A stretch of DNA of 13,232 nucleotides from Desulfotomaculaceae bacterium (GTDB taxonomy: Bacteria > Bacillota > Desulfotomaculia > Desulfotomaculales > Pelotomaculaceae), in NCBI GenBank assembly GCA_028704035.1, contig JAQVLS010000021.1, forward strand, positions 1 through 13,232, given 5' to 3'. Position numbers and translations under genes: made by a program. Below, one piece after another: positions 6,957-13,232 of the stretch; position 1 is the first letter of the stretch; each line of letters starts with the position of its first letter. The notes beneath the pieces were generated by a model that had not been told where the DNA came from, did no database searches, and was given only the letters and a program-made list of their open reading frames with translations.

Positions 6957-7859
6957 TCAATTCATCTGAAGGGGACCCTGCAATATTTTTTCTACTTCTT
7001 CGTAACCTGTTGGAAAGGCGTAGTTGTACCGGGCGGGCAGCGCAAAAACATAATCGGCGCTGCGATTAAGCTCGCTCGGCCCGACCGGCGCCGCTCCGAT
7101 ATGAAAATTGCCCTGCTGGAGCGAGTCCCACTGTTTGGGCGTGAAGATCATGATCGGGATATCCTGCCGCTGATTTTGGGCAGTCCACTGCGGGTGCCTG
7201 ATGTTAAGCAGCGGGCCGGTTTCTACTGCGGCGCCGCCGCCCGGAGCTAATCCCTCCCATTTGTCCGTAATAACCGAATAACCCTGCCAACTCTCCGGCA
7301 GTGTAAAGTTAAAACCATACTGGGTATTCCTGTACACTATTACGCTGGTTTTCTCGTACTCGCCGAGTTTAACCTCGGTTATAAGCCAGCGGTCTGCTAT
7401 TTTACCCAACACAAGGTCAATCGGCTTCCTGGCGGCAGCACCGCCGTTTGCCGCCTCAGCACTGGTTATCTCAATTATTTCACCCGTAACCCTGTACGCT
7501 GAATCCGATATTTTTTCAATGCCCATAATTCCGATGCGGTCAGGCCACGGGCTTGAAACCAGCCTGCCCGGGACATTTTGATGATTCTTCTGCCATTCGG
7601 CGAGCAGCGCAGGGAATACAAATTCACCATAATTATCCTGTATGCTCTTATTCACAACTTCATCGGGAGCCTGAAGCGAGACTGCCTGGAGTTTCCTGCC
7701 GAAGTTCTCCACCTGGCTCCGTACCGCCGCTTCATCCTTATCGGCAGTTTGCTGGGATACCTGCTGGGGCTGCGCGTCTTTTCCCGGCTCGCCCTTGGTA
7801 CAGCCGAACAGAAAAACGCCCAACAAAAAAATGAGGATAACTGGGCCTAACTTTTTCAC
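6957..7859 (-). CDS. Lipoprotein, uncharacterised
   Basis: A 300-residue lipoprotein is predicted if translation starts at GTG 7857-7859, preceded by AGAGAGGTGG with a seven-base gap. The N-terminus is then a classic lipoprotein signal: KK, a hydrophobic core (VILIFLLGVFLF), and Cys20 in the lipobox LFGC. The same frame is open to an ATG at 7929-7931 with a weaker AAAGG site, which would add 24 charged residues before the signal; I consider this less likely. After a Gln/Ala-rich linker, residues about 45-175 look like a small alpha/beta domain of the kind found in secreted NTF2-like proteins. A second part begins VYRNTQYGFNFTLPESWQGYSVITDKWEG and continues through LNIRHPQWTAQNQ to the end. 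Similar GFxFxLPxSWxGYS segments occur in uncharacterised Firmicute exported proteins. The protein would sit on the outer face of the membrane. It has its own terminator. No function can be assigned. Confidence 0.88.
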   Translation of the reverse strand: MKKLGPVILIFLLGVFLFGCTKGEPGKDAQPQQVSQQTADKDEAAVRSQVENFGRKLQAVSLQAPDEVVNKSIQDNYGEFVFPALLAEWQKNHQNVPGRLVSSPWPDRIGIMGIEKISDSAYRVTGEIIEITSAEAANGGAAARKPIDLVLGKIADRWLITEVKLGEYEKTSVIVYRNTQYGFNFTLPESWQGYSVITDKWEGLAPGGGAAVETGPLLNIRHPQWTAQNQRQDIPIMIFTPKQWDSLQQGNFHIGAAPVGPSELNRSADYVFALPARYNYAFPTGYEEVEKILQGPLQMN

Positions 7860-7953
7860 TTTTTGTCCACCTCTCTTGAAATCACTCCTTGCTTTTTTAG
7901 ACGGAAATAAACCACCCTTTGGTTCCTCCATTCCAACCTTTCCGGGTTTCCAA

Positions 7954-7983
7954 TTAACAGCATAACAGTATGAAAGCTGTCAA
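7954..7983 (-). promoter_or_regulatory. Possible promoter of the lipoprotein gene
   Basis: On the minus strand a consensus TTGACA (7978-7983) is followed 18 bases later by a weak TGTTAA (7954-7959). It is divergent from the riboswitch promoter that begins at 8001. Confidence 0.35.
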
Positions 7984-8000
7984 CACAATAATAATAGTTC

Positions 8001-8029
8001 TTGACTTGCATACAAATTGCTGTGATAAT
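8001..8029 (+). promoter_or_regulatory. Promoter of the riboswitch/exchanger unit
   Basis: TTGACT (8001-8006) and GATAAT (8024-8029) are 17 bases apart, and a TG two bases before the -10 box adds an extended -10 feature. Transcription would begin near 8036, just before the aptamer. Confidence 0.75.
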
Positions 8030-8042
8030 ATTTCAAGATGAC

Positions 8043-8187
8043 AAAGATCAAAGGGGAGTAGCCACCGGGACAAGTACCCGGAGCAGGAGCCGTCATCACG
8101 GTAGCGATACCCGGTTTCTGCAAACCCGCAACGGTTAGGCAAGACCTTCGTATCTTCTGAATTTAGAGAGATGCGGGGGTTTTTTTC
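8043..8187 (+). ncRNA. yybP-ykoY (Mn2+) riboswitch with terminator
   Basis: The leader has the two signature strings of the yybP-ykoY class: GGGGAGTAG (8053-8061) and AGGCAAGACCTT (8137-8148). The basal stem pairs AAGAT-CA-AAGG (8044-8054) with CCTT-CG-TATCTT (8145-8156). Further hairpins are CCGGG/CCCGG near 8065-8081, CCGT/ACGG at about 8090-8101, and GGTTT/AAACC (8113-8117/8122-8126). Known: this class senses Mn2+ and often controls Mn export and other membrane cation proteins. The expression platform is visible: AAACCCGCA (8122-8130), part of the aptamer, can instead pair with TGCGGG (8172-8177), which precedes a long T-run. Ligand binding should therefore prevent termination and turn on the exchanger gene. 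Confidence 0.85.
8122..8187 (+). terminator. Riboswitch-controlled terminator
   Basis: ACCCGCA pairs with TGCGGGGG, helped by an inner ATCTTCT/AGAGAGAT match, followed by seven T residues in a T-rich tail. The 5' half overlaps the aptamer, so aptamer folding and termination exclude each other. Confidence 0.7.
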
Positions 8188-8221
8188 ATTTAGTCTAACT
8201 TGGACAAGGAGTTTTTATTAA

Positions 8222-9223
8222 ATGAGTACCAGCAGTATCCTGATCCTCGCCGCTGGTCTACTGACAATCCTGGCCGGCGCAAAGATTTTCACCAACGGAA
8301 TAGAATGGCTGGGCAAAAAGCTTAACCTTTCCGAGGGCGCGGTCGGCAGCGTCCTGGCGGCGGTGGGAACAGCGCTGCCCGAAACTATGGTGCCCCTGAT
8401 TGCTATCCTCTTCTCTCCCGTTGGAACAGCAACAGAAGTAGGGATTGGAGCCATACTGGGCGCCCCCTTTATGCTGAGCACACTTGCTTTTGGCGTGGTA
8501 GGCGTTTCCAAAATGATATTTTGCCGTGGCGAGGGCGGCAGCAGGTGCATAGATGTTAAACGGTCAATCGTGATGAGGGACTTGAAATATTTTATCTGCT
8601 TTTATTTCCTGGCGGTAGCAGCAGCATTTATCCCTTATATGGCGATAAAAGTCCCCATTGCCTTAATACTGGTTATAGGGTACGGGTATTATGTAATCAA
8701 GACTCTTGGGGACGGGGATACCCTGTCCGAATTGGATATACCACAGTTGTACCTGTGGAAAAAAAGCGAAGAGCCGCCCTTGACGGTAATTATCACACAG
8801 GTGGCTATAAGCCTTTGTTTGATTGCCGGCGGCGCACATTATTTTGTGGACGCGCTTAGCAACCTGGCAACGACTGTTATGATGCCGACCTTGATCCTGT
8901 CCATCATCATTACGCCGATTGCCACCGAACTGCCGGAAAAGTTCAACAGCATCATCTGGGTCAAGGGAGGCAGGGACAATCTGGCTATGGGGAACATCAC
9001 CGGGGCGATGGTCTTTCAGGGTTCTATCATTCCAACTATCGGTATCATGCTGACACCGTGGTCGATCTCCACTCTGGCTGCTATAAGCGCGGGGCTGGCG
9101 CTGCTTTCAAGCATTATAATCTACCTAATCGTGGCCTGGAAAAGGGAACTCAGGGCTAGCCACATGATCTATCCTGTTGCCATATATGGCATATTCCTGC
9201 TGCTTATTTTTACAATGCTGTAA
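8222..9223 (+). CDS. CaCA-superfamily cation exchanger, Mn-responsive (putative Mn2+ or Ca2+ efflux)
   Basis: This 333-residue membrane protein has about ten hydrophobic segments in two halves separated by a hydrophilic stretch (about residues 100-120 and 165-185). Each half carries an alpha-repeat of the sodium/calcium exchanger family: GTALPE (49-54) followed by GAILGAP in the first half, and ATELPE (234-239) followed by GNITGAMVFQ in the second. The conserved Glu residues in these repeats bind the transported cation in known family members. The ATG at 8222 follows AAGGAG (8206-8211) at ten bases. The Mn2+ riboswitch directly upstream implies the gene is switched on by manganese, so Mn2+ efflux is the simplest inferred role, although the family is best known for Ca2+. 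The signature has Ala in place of the more usual Ser in GTSxPE, which may reflect cation choice. It is a single-gene unit facing copA. Confidence 0.9.
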   Translation: MSTSSILILAAGLLTILAGAKIFTNGIEWLGKKLNLSEGAVGSVLAAVGTALPETMVPLIAILFSPVGTATEVGIGAILGAPFMLSTLAFGVVGVSKMIFCRGEGGSRCIDVKRSIVMRDLKYFICFYFLAVAAAFIPYMAIKVPIALILVIGYGYYVIKTLGDGDTLSELDIPQLYLWKKSEEPPLTVIITQVAISLCLIAGGAHYFVDALSNLATTVMMPTLILSIIITPIATELPEKFNSIIWVKGGRDNLAMGNITGAMVFQGSIIPTIGIMLTPWSISTLAAISAGLALLSSIIIYLIVAWKRELRASHMIYPVAIYGIFLLLIFTML

Positions 9224-9263
9224 AGTCCTGATTTCCTGCGTTGCAACATAGAGACAAAATCAA

Positions 9264-9290
9264 GGAGCTCTCCTCATTCCGGCGGGCTCC
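9264..9290 (+). terminator. Weak stem-loop after the exchanger gene
   Basis: GGAGC (9264-9268) and GCTCC (9286-9290) can pair over a 17-base loop, without a T-run. It is the only candidate end signal between the exchanger stop (9223) and the repeat cluster. Confidence 0.25.
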
Positions 9291-9297
9291 TATTGCA

Positions 9298-9471
9298 TGT
9301 GCGCCCGCATAGGCGCAGTCTCATGGATGTTGTCAACAACCCCGTCCCCCTGACAAGTGTGCGCCCGCATAGGCGCAGTCTCATGGATGTTGTCAACAAC
9401 CCCGTCCCCCTGACAACCTATGGATGTTGTCAACAACCCCGTCCCCCTGACAACCTACCCCTGACAACCTA
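9298..9471 (-). repeat. REP-like repeat cluster, inverted orientation, ending in copA
   Basis: Two units of exactly 60 bp spacing (9298-9356 and 9358-9416) are identical over 59 bases. Each holds a hairpin TGCGCC/GGCGCA and the same 25-bp element as at 6804, here inverted (9331-9355, 9391-9415). A third copy of the element follows at 9428-9452 with a 37-base step. A 14-bp tail CCCCTGACAACCTA is then repeated once more (9407-9420, 9444-9457, 9458-9471), and its last copy contains the copA stop codon. This is a nested tandem expansion, not a CRISPR array, since there are no unique spacers. Confidence 0.9.
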
Positions 9472-11925
9472 CGACATGTCAGGCTTAAACCGCCTTAATC
9501 TGAGGGCATTGCCCACAACCGACACCGAACTGAAGGCCATGGCAGCGCCGGCCAGCACCGGGTTGAGCAGACCCAGGGCAGCTATCGGAATGCCTACCGA
9601 GTTGTAAAACAGCGCCCAAAACAGGTTCTGCTTGATGTTCCTGATCGTGGCCCGGGAAAGGCTGATGGCTGCCGGCACCCCCCGCAGGTCACCCCTGATC
9701 AAAGTAATGTCGGCAGCCTCGATAGCTACGTCGGCGCCCGTGCCGATGGCAAAGCCGATGTCGGCGGTAACCAGTGCCGGGGCGTCGTTGATGCCGTCAC
9801 CTACCATGCCGACCACCTTGCCCTGGCGGCGCAGTTTCTCCACCTGGCCCGCTTTATCTTCGGGCAGCACTTCCGCCAGCACATTATCAATGCCCACCTG
9901 CCTGGCGATAGCAGCAGCAGTGCGCCTGTTGTCTCCAGTAAGCATCCAAACCTCGATACCCAACTCTTTGAGCCGGGCTATGGCGTCCTGTGAACTATCC
10001 TTGATCGTGTCTGCTACGCCGATTATAGCAGCCATCCTTCCGTCCGCAGCCATGAACATGGCAGTCTTGCCCTCTTCTTCAAGCTTTTCAACATCCCCGC
10101 TCAGTGCGGATATGTCAATATCGTTGTCTTTCATCATTTTCCTAGTACCAAGCAATATTCTGCGCCCGTCTATCCAGGCATCTACCCCATGTCCGGGTAC
10201 AGCAGCGAACTGCTGCGGGTCAGCCAGGCTTATCCCTTTTTCTCTGGCATAATTTACAATGGCCCGGGCCAGGGGATGCTCGGAATTTTTTTCCGCCCGG
10301 CCGGCGATTTCCAGCAGCTCATCTTCTCGGCCTTGATACTCCAGCGCTGGGACAAGATCCGTGAAAGAAGGCTTTCCCCTGGTGATGGTCCCGGTTTTAT
10401 CCAGCATGACGGCGTTAAGCTGGTGAGTTTTTTCCAGGTATTCGCCGCCCTTGATCAAGATACCGTATTCAGCGCCCCTGCCGGTGCCGACCATTATTGA
10501 AGTAGGTGTGGCCAGGCCAAGAGCACAGGGGCAGGCAACCACCAGGACAGCAGTAAAGTTTAACATAGCCCTGGTAAAATCACCAGGGGCGCTGTAGAAA
10601 AACCAGGACAAAAATGTGAGCAGCGCCACACCGATCACCACCGGGACAAAATAAGAGGAGATGATATCAGCCATACGCTGGATCGGCGCCTTTGATCCCT
10701 GCGCTTCCTCTACTATTTTAATGATCTGGGCCAGGGCTGTATCCTTCCCTACCCTGGTCGCCTCAAACTTGAATGTGCCCAGTTTGTTTATGGTAGCGCC
10801 GGTCACCCCGTCGCCGACCTTTTTATCCGCCGGAACGCTTTCCCCGGTGAGCATGGATTCGTCCACTGCGGAATATCCCTCCCTGATCAAACCGTCCACC
10901 GGTATTCTTTCCCCGGGGCGCACTACAACCAGGTCGCCCGGCGTCACTTCTCCCGCGGGCATCTCAATTTCCTGGCCGTTTTTAATCACCCGGGCATGCT
11001 TGGGTTGTAGGCCGATAAGCTTTTTAATCGCCTCGGAGGTCCGTCCTTTAGCTATAGCCTCCAGGGTTTTCCCCAACAGGACTAGGGTGATGATAATCGC
11101 GCTGGTTTCGTAATAGACTTCATGTATCCCAATTATGTGGCCGAAAAAGGTAGCGGTAACACTGTAAATATAAGCAGCGGAAGTGCCCAGCACCACCAGC
11201 ACCGACATGTTGGCGCTCCTGCCCCGCAGCGCGATATAAGCGTCCCTATAAAAGCCCGCTCCCGCCACAAGCTGGATCGGGGTGGCCAGGGCAAACTGAA
11301 AATAATTACTCATCAAAATCTCCGGCACATAGTAGTGCAGGTTAAAAACCATCACCAGCATGTTGAACAGCAGGGGCGCAGATAAAATGCCCGAGAAAAT
11401 CAACAGGGATCTTTGCCGGCCGATTTCCTTCTCTCTTTCCTGCCGCTCCGCATCTACCGCGCCACCTTCATCTAGCGAGGCTGCCCTGTATCCCAAATTT
11501 TCAACTGCTTTTTTTATTCCCGTAACATTGATTTCTGCCGGGTTGAATTCCACCACAGCTTTTTCCGTGGCCAGATTAACCGCAGCCCGGGCAATACCCG
11601 GCAGTTTATTAAGTCCCTTTTCAACCCTGGCGGAGCAGGCAGCGCAGCTCATGCCGGAAATCTTAAGCTCAGCCTTTTCCAACACCGGTTGGTAGCCGGT
11701 TTCTATGATCTTATCCAGGATCATCTCAGGCGCGATCTTTTCAGGCAAGTATTCCACGGTGGCAGTCTCAATAGCCAGGTTAACGCCGGCGGCCTGAACA
11801 CCGGGCATTTTAGCAAGCGCTTTTTCAACACGGCTCGAACAGGCGGCACAGCTCATGCCTTTTATTTTTACAGTCATTTTTTTCGAATCGACCGGTCTGG
11901 CCGCACTCTGTTCAACTGATACCAA
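9469..11925 (-). CDS. copA: Cu+-exporting P1B-type ATPase CopA
   Basis: The 818-residue protein pumps Cu+ out of the cytoplasm with ATP. Two N-terminal heavy-metal-associated domains each carry GMSCAAC (Cys26/Cys29 and Cys94/Cys97). Membrane helices follow, then the TGES phosphatase loop, the CPC metal site (465-467), the phosphorylation motif DKTGT (509-513), the SEHPLA nucleotide-binding motif and GDGINDAP (about 709-716). FYNSVG in TM7 and MAFSS in TM8 match the Cu+ (P1B-1) signature. The frame opens with TTG at 11923-11925 behind GAGGGG; the ATG 16 codons later has no ribosome site. No CsoR or CopZ gene is adjacent. The stop codon lies inside a repeat, so the last residues may have been changed by repeat growth; the catalytic parts are intact. 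Confidence 0.96.
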   Translation of the reverse strand: MVSVEQSAARPVDSKKMTVKIKGMSCAACSSRVEKALAKMPGVQAAGVNLAIETATVEYLPEKIAPEMILDKIIETGYQPVLEKAELKISGMSCAACSARVEKGLNKLPGIARAAVNLATEKAVVEFNPAEINVTGIKKAVENLGYRAASLDEGGAVDAERQEREKEIGRQRSLLIFSGILSAPLLFNMLVMVFNLHYYVPEILMSNYFQFALATPIQLVAGAGFYRDAYIALRGRSANMSVLVVLGTSAAYIYSVTATFFGHIIGIHEVYYETSAIIITLVLLGKTLEAIAKGRTSEAIKKLIGLQPKHARVIKNGQEIEMPAGEVTPGDLVVVRPGERIPVDGLIREGYSAVDESMLTGESVPADKKVGDGVTGATINKLGTFKFEATRVGKDTALAQIIKIVEEAQGSKAPIQRMADIISSYFVPVVIGVALLTFLSWFFYSAPGDFTRAMLNFTAVLVVACPCALGLATPTSIMVGTGRGAEYGILIKGGEYLEKTHQLNAVMLDKTGTITRGKPSFTDLVPALEYQGREDELLEIAGRAEKNSEHPLARAIVNYAREKGISLADPQQFAAVPGHGVDAWIDGRRILLGTRKMMKDNDIDISALSGDVEKLEEEGKTAMFMAADGRMAAIIGVADTIKDSSQDAIARLKELGIEVWMLTGDNRRTAAAIARQVGIDNVLAEVLPEDKAGQVEKLRRQGKVVGMVGDGINDAPALVTADIGFAIGTGADVAIEAADITLIRGDLRGVPAAISLSRATIRNIKQNLFWALFYNSVGIPIAALGLLNPVLAGAAMAFSSVSVVGNALRLRRFKPDMS

Positions 11926-11992
11926 AATATCACCCCTCTAAAGGTTAATAAATGCTGTACACGGGGACGGACCGTTACCAGGATTCCTTTTC

Positions 11993-12021
11993 ATAATATA
12001 CCTAAATGTGTTGCTTGTTTA
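11993..12021 (-). promoter_or_regulatory. Possible copA promoter
   Basis: On the minus strand TAAACA (12016-12021) and TATTAT (11993-11998) are 17 bases apart. A dyad AATCTT-AAGAG-AAGATT (12029-12045) lies just upstream and could bind a regulator. Neither a CopY box nor a G-rich CsoR-type operator is seen. Confidence 0.35.
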
Positions 12022-12103
12022 TTAACATAATCTTAAGAGAAGATTAATAATGCTTACTTTGCCGCACACCATTTGACGGGCTTAGACCTGCCCCGCCAAG
12101 ATG

Positions 12104-12260
12104 AATCGCGGTAGGGACACCCGTTGACGGGTATCCGCCGCACGGATCTACACGTGAGGAACTGCCTCATACGGCTCCTGCCTCGAGTTTGAAGCGAAAC
12201 ACTAGGCTATATTTCGCGCATTCTGCAGAGTCCGCTCAATGGTCTTTCATCCTCTTCTCT
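12104..12260 (-). mobile_element. Decayed group II intron, 3' end (domains V and VI)
   Basis: Reading the minus strand, a 34-base domain V-like unit (12144-12177) begins GAGCCGTATGAGG, turns at CAGTT, and returns CCTCACGTG...GATC. The expected complement TACGG near its end has changed to TGTAG, which breaks the lower stem. It is followed by a domain VI-like hairpin (12104-12142) with ACCCG-TCAA-CGGGT and the CCCTACC segment that usually holds the branch-point A. Upstream bases to about 12260 resemble the linker after the intron reverse transcriptase. No reverse transcriptase frame and no 5' end are found, so this is a fragment. Recognition is from memory of domain V patterns. Confidence 0.5.
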
Positions 12261-12262
12261 AT

Positions 12263-12278
12263 GCCGGTTTATCCCGGC
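12263..12278 (-). repeat. Short hairpin upstream of the intron relic
   Basis: On the minus strand, GCCGGG and ACCGGC form a small stem around ATAA. A similar stem, GGCGGATT/AACCCGCC, lies at 12304-12321. Both may be remnants of intron domain IV or separate debris. Confidence 0.3.
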
Positions 12279-12332
12279 GCTTTCGGTGCGTCCCCGGTTT
12301 GATGGCGGGTTAAAATCCGCCCTGCAGTAGAA

Positions 12333-12378
12333 CGGGGACACACCTCTCCCACTTTCTGCATGTTGAGGCGTGTCCCCG
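12333..12378. repeat. 14-bp inverted repeat with GGGGACAC arms
   Basis: CGGGGACACACCTC (12333-12346) pairs with GAGGCGTGTCCCCG (12365-12378), with one mismatch that becomes a G-U pair in the minus-strand RNA, around an 18-base loop. GGGGAC-type stems of this kind are common in REP-like repeats. It shares the GGGGAC core with TACACGGGGACGG at 11958-11970. Confidence 0.6.
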
Positions 12379-12452
12379 ATTGGAGTATAGATATGTTCCC
12401 GATCGAAGGGCTAGGGGAATAAATCCGTGATTCGGGTCATGAAGAACAAAGG

Positions 12453-12469
12453 TGTCAATAACCCCGTCC
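12453..12469 (-). repeat. Degenerate stray copy of the 25-bp element
   Basis: TGTCAATAACCCCGTCC matches the inverted-orientation element except for one base, then diverges. It is in the same orientation as the 9298-9471 cluster and indicates a dispersed family. Confidence 0.55.
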
Positions 12470-12534
12470 GAGACCACTGAAAAACATCCCATAACAATTG
12501 GAAACTATGGTATAAGAATGCAGGATAGTATAGA

Positions 12535-12594
12535 AAAAACCCCCGTAATTTGATATAATAGAGTCGCACAAACACTAATATCAAGGGGGTTTTT
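12535..12594 (+). promoter_or_regulatory. IS leader hairpin that hides the transposase ribosome site
   Basis: AAAAACCCCC (12535-12544) plus TTGATAT (12550-12556) pair with ATATCAA (12578-12584) plus GGGGGTTTTT (12585-12594), leaving a five-base bulge and a 21-base loop. The 3' arm contains the only candidate ribosome site (GGGGG) and ends in a T-run two bases before the transposase ATG. Confidence 0.65.
12551..12559 (+). promoter_or_regulatory. Extended -10 promoter of the transposase
   Basis: TGATATAAT is a perfect extended -10 element, without a good -35 box. Transcripts starting near 12566 would lack the left arm of the leader hairpin and so leave the ribosome site open. Confidence 0.5.
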
Positions 12595-12596
12595 CC

Positions 12597-13232
12597 ATGC
12601 TTAGAGACAAAAATAATCAACTAAGCATCTACTCAATATTATACAATAAAATACCCGAAAATCACATACTAAAACTAATAGAAAAAGCGGTAGACTTCAG
12701 TTTTGTAACAAGTCTATTAGAAAAATCATACAACAAATATTATGGGAGACCGGCAAAGGATCCGGAAATGATGATAAAACTATTAGTATTACAATATTTA
12801 TATAACCTTTCTGATGAAAAAGTTATAGAAGAAGCCTCGCTAAACATTGCACATCTTTGGTTTCTTGGCGTTAATCCAAATGATGAATTACCCCACCCTA
12901 GCCTACTTGCAAAATTTAGGGTACATAGATTGCAAGACGTAACACTAGATGAAATAATAGTAGAAATCGTTAAACAATGCGTAGAAAAAGGAATAATCAA
13001 AGATACCAGCATTAGCATAGATGCAACCCACACAGAAGCCAACACCTTTAAGGCTGTTCCAGAAAGAGTGATGAAAAGGCTAGCTAAGAAAATATTTAAA
13101 ACTTATGAAGAAGAATCCGGTGAATTACCCGAGAATATAGACCAAAATATTCCCGACTACAAGAAAATTGAAAATCATAAAGAAGCAAAACAAACCATGA
13201 AAGACTATCTTGAAAAAGAAATAGAAAAAGTT
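12597..13232 (+). CDS. IS1182-family transposase, N-terminal part (cut by window edge)
   Basis: The 212 codons run from ATG 12597 to the right edge without a stop. Seen: an N-terminal helical region with YYGRPAKDPEMMIKLLVLQYL, then SDEKVIEEASLNIAHLWFLG and LPHPSLLAKFRVHRL, the usual N-terminal domain of IS1182/IS5-like transposases. It is followed by TSISIDATHTEA, where Asp142 should be the first acidic residue of the DDE catalytic triad. A Lys/Glu-rich linker (MKRLAKKIFKTYEEES onward) follows. The other two catalytic residues lie beyond the window, so activity cannot be judged. The gene is far more AT-rich than its neighbours, which fits recent acquisition. Translation is probably limited by the leader hairpin at 12535-12594. 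Confidence 0.9.
   Translation, partial: MLRDKNNQLSIYSILYNKIPENHILKLIEKAVDFSFVTSLLEKSYNKYYGRPAKDPEMMIKLLVLQYLYNLSDEKVIEEASLNIAHLWFLGVNPNDELPHPSLLAKFRVHRLQDVTLDEIIVEIVKQCVEKGIIKDTSISIDATHTEANTFKAVPERVMKRLAKKIFKTYEEESGELPENIDQNIPDYKKIENHKEAKQTMKDYLEKEIEKV

Noticed and set aside
7954..8142. A 62-codon minus-strand open frame over the riboswitch
   Set aside because: It is the reverse complement of a structured leader and its promoter, with no ribosome site or recognisable protein.
9298..9471. CRISPR array
   Set aside because: Units are contiguous tandem copies with variable step (60, then 37, then 14 bases) and no unique spacers or cas genes.
9293..9607. A 104-codon plus-strand open frame over the repeats and the end of copA
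   Set aside because: It consists of translated tandem repeats and the antisense of copA, with no ribosome site.
11926..12060. CopY or CsoR operator before copA
   Set aside because: Only an isolated TGTACA and an AT-rich dyad are present; neither matches the known operator patterns well.
12310..12620. Two small minus-strand frames left of the transposase
   Set aside because: They cover repeats and the IS leader hairpin and lack ribosome sites or protein-like composition.

Overview
The window looks like a chromosomal segment from a Gram-positive, anaerobic Firmicute of the Desulfotomaculum/Pelotomaculum (Peptococcaceae) type. This is an inference from strong AGGAGG ribosome sites, frequent TTG/GTG starts, an S-layer-homology (SLH) surface protein with PepSY/YcdB-like repeats, a Mn-type riboswitch and mixed GC content. 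No marker gene fixes the taxon.

Layout. (1) 1-1852, minus strand: a tightly coupled gene pair. The second gene, cut off by the window edge, is a P-loop ATPase related to BrxD (DUF2791) of BREX phage-defence systems. The first encodes an unrecognised 264-residue protein with a coiled-coil segment. (2) 2015-2626, minus: a small helical HEAT-like protein with its own promoter and terminator. (3) 2642-3519: a gene-poor stretch holding a GC-rich foldable island, a promoter, a 95-residue orphan protein ending in Gly-Gly-Gly, and a pair of competing RNA stems. (4) 3520-4296, plus: an E1-like adenylyltransferase of the MoeB/ThiF/HesA type. (5) 4384-6690, minus: a secreted SLH surface protein, after a strong shared terminator. 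(6) 6957-7859, minus: a lipoprotein. (7) 8001-9223, plus: a promoter, a yybP-ykoY (Mn2+) riboswitch and a CaCA-family cation exchanger. (8) 9469-11925, minus: a Cu+-exporting P1B-ATPase (CopA). (9) 11926-12596: no protein gene; it holds a probable copA promoter, a decayed group II intron 3' end (domains V-VI), a long stem-loop and a stray repeat copy. (10) 12534-13232, plus: the left part of an IS1182-type insertion sequence, much more AT-rich than its surroundings.

Two clusters of the same 25-bp REP-like element, in opposite orientation, lie at 6791-6878 and 9298-9471. They bracket the lipoprotein/riboswitch/exchanger block and could allow it to invert. The second cluster runs into the last codons of copA and supplies its stop codon.

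The metal genes form a loose theme: a Mn-sensing leader drives a cation exchanger, next to a convergent copper exporter. The least explained parts are the BrxD-like pair without visible BREX partners, and the E1-like enzyme that follows a small protein with a free glycine tail.
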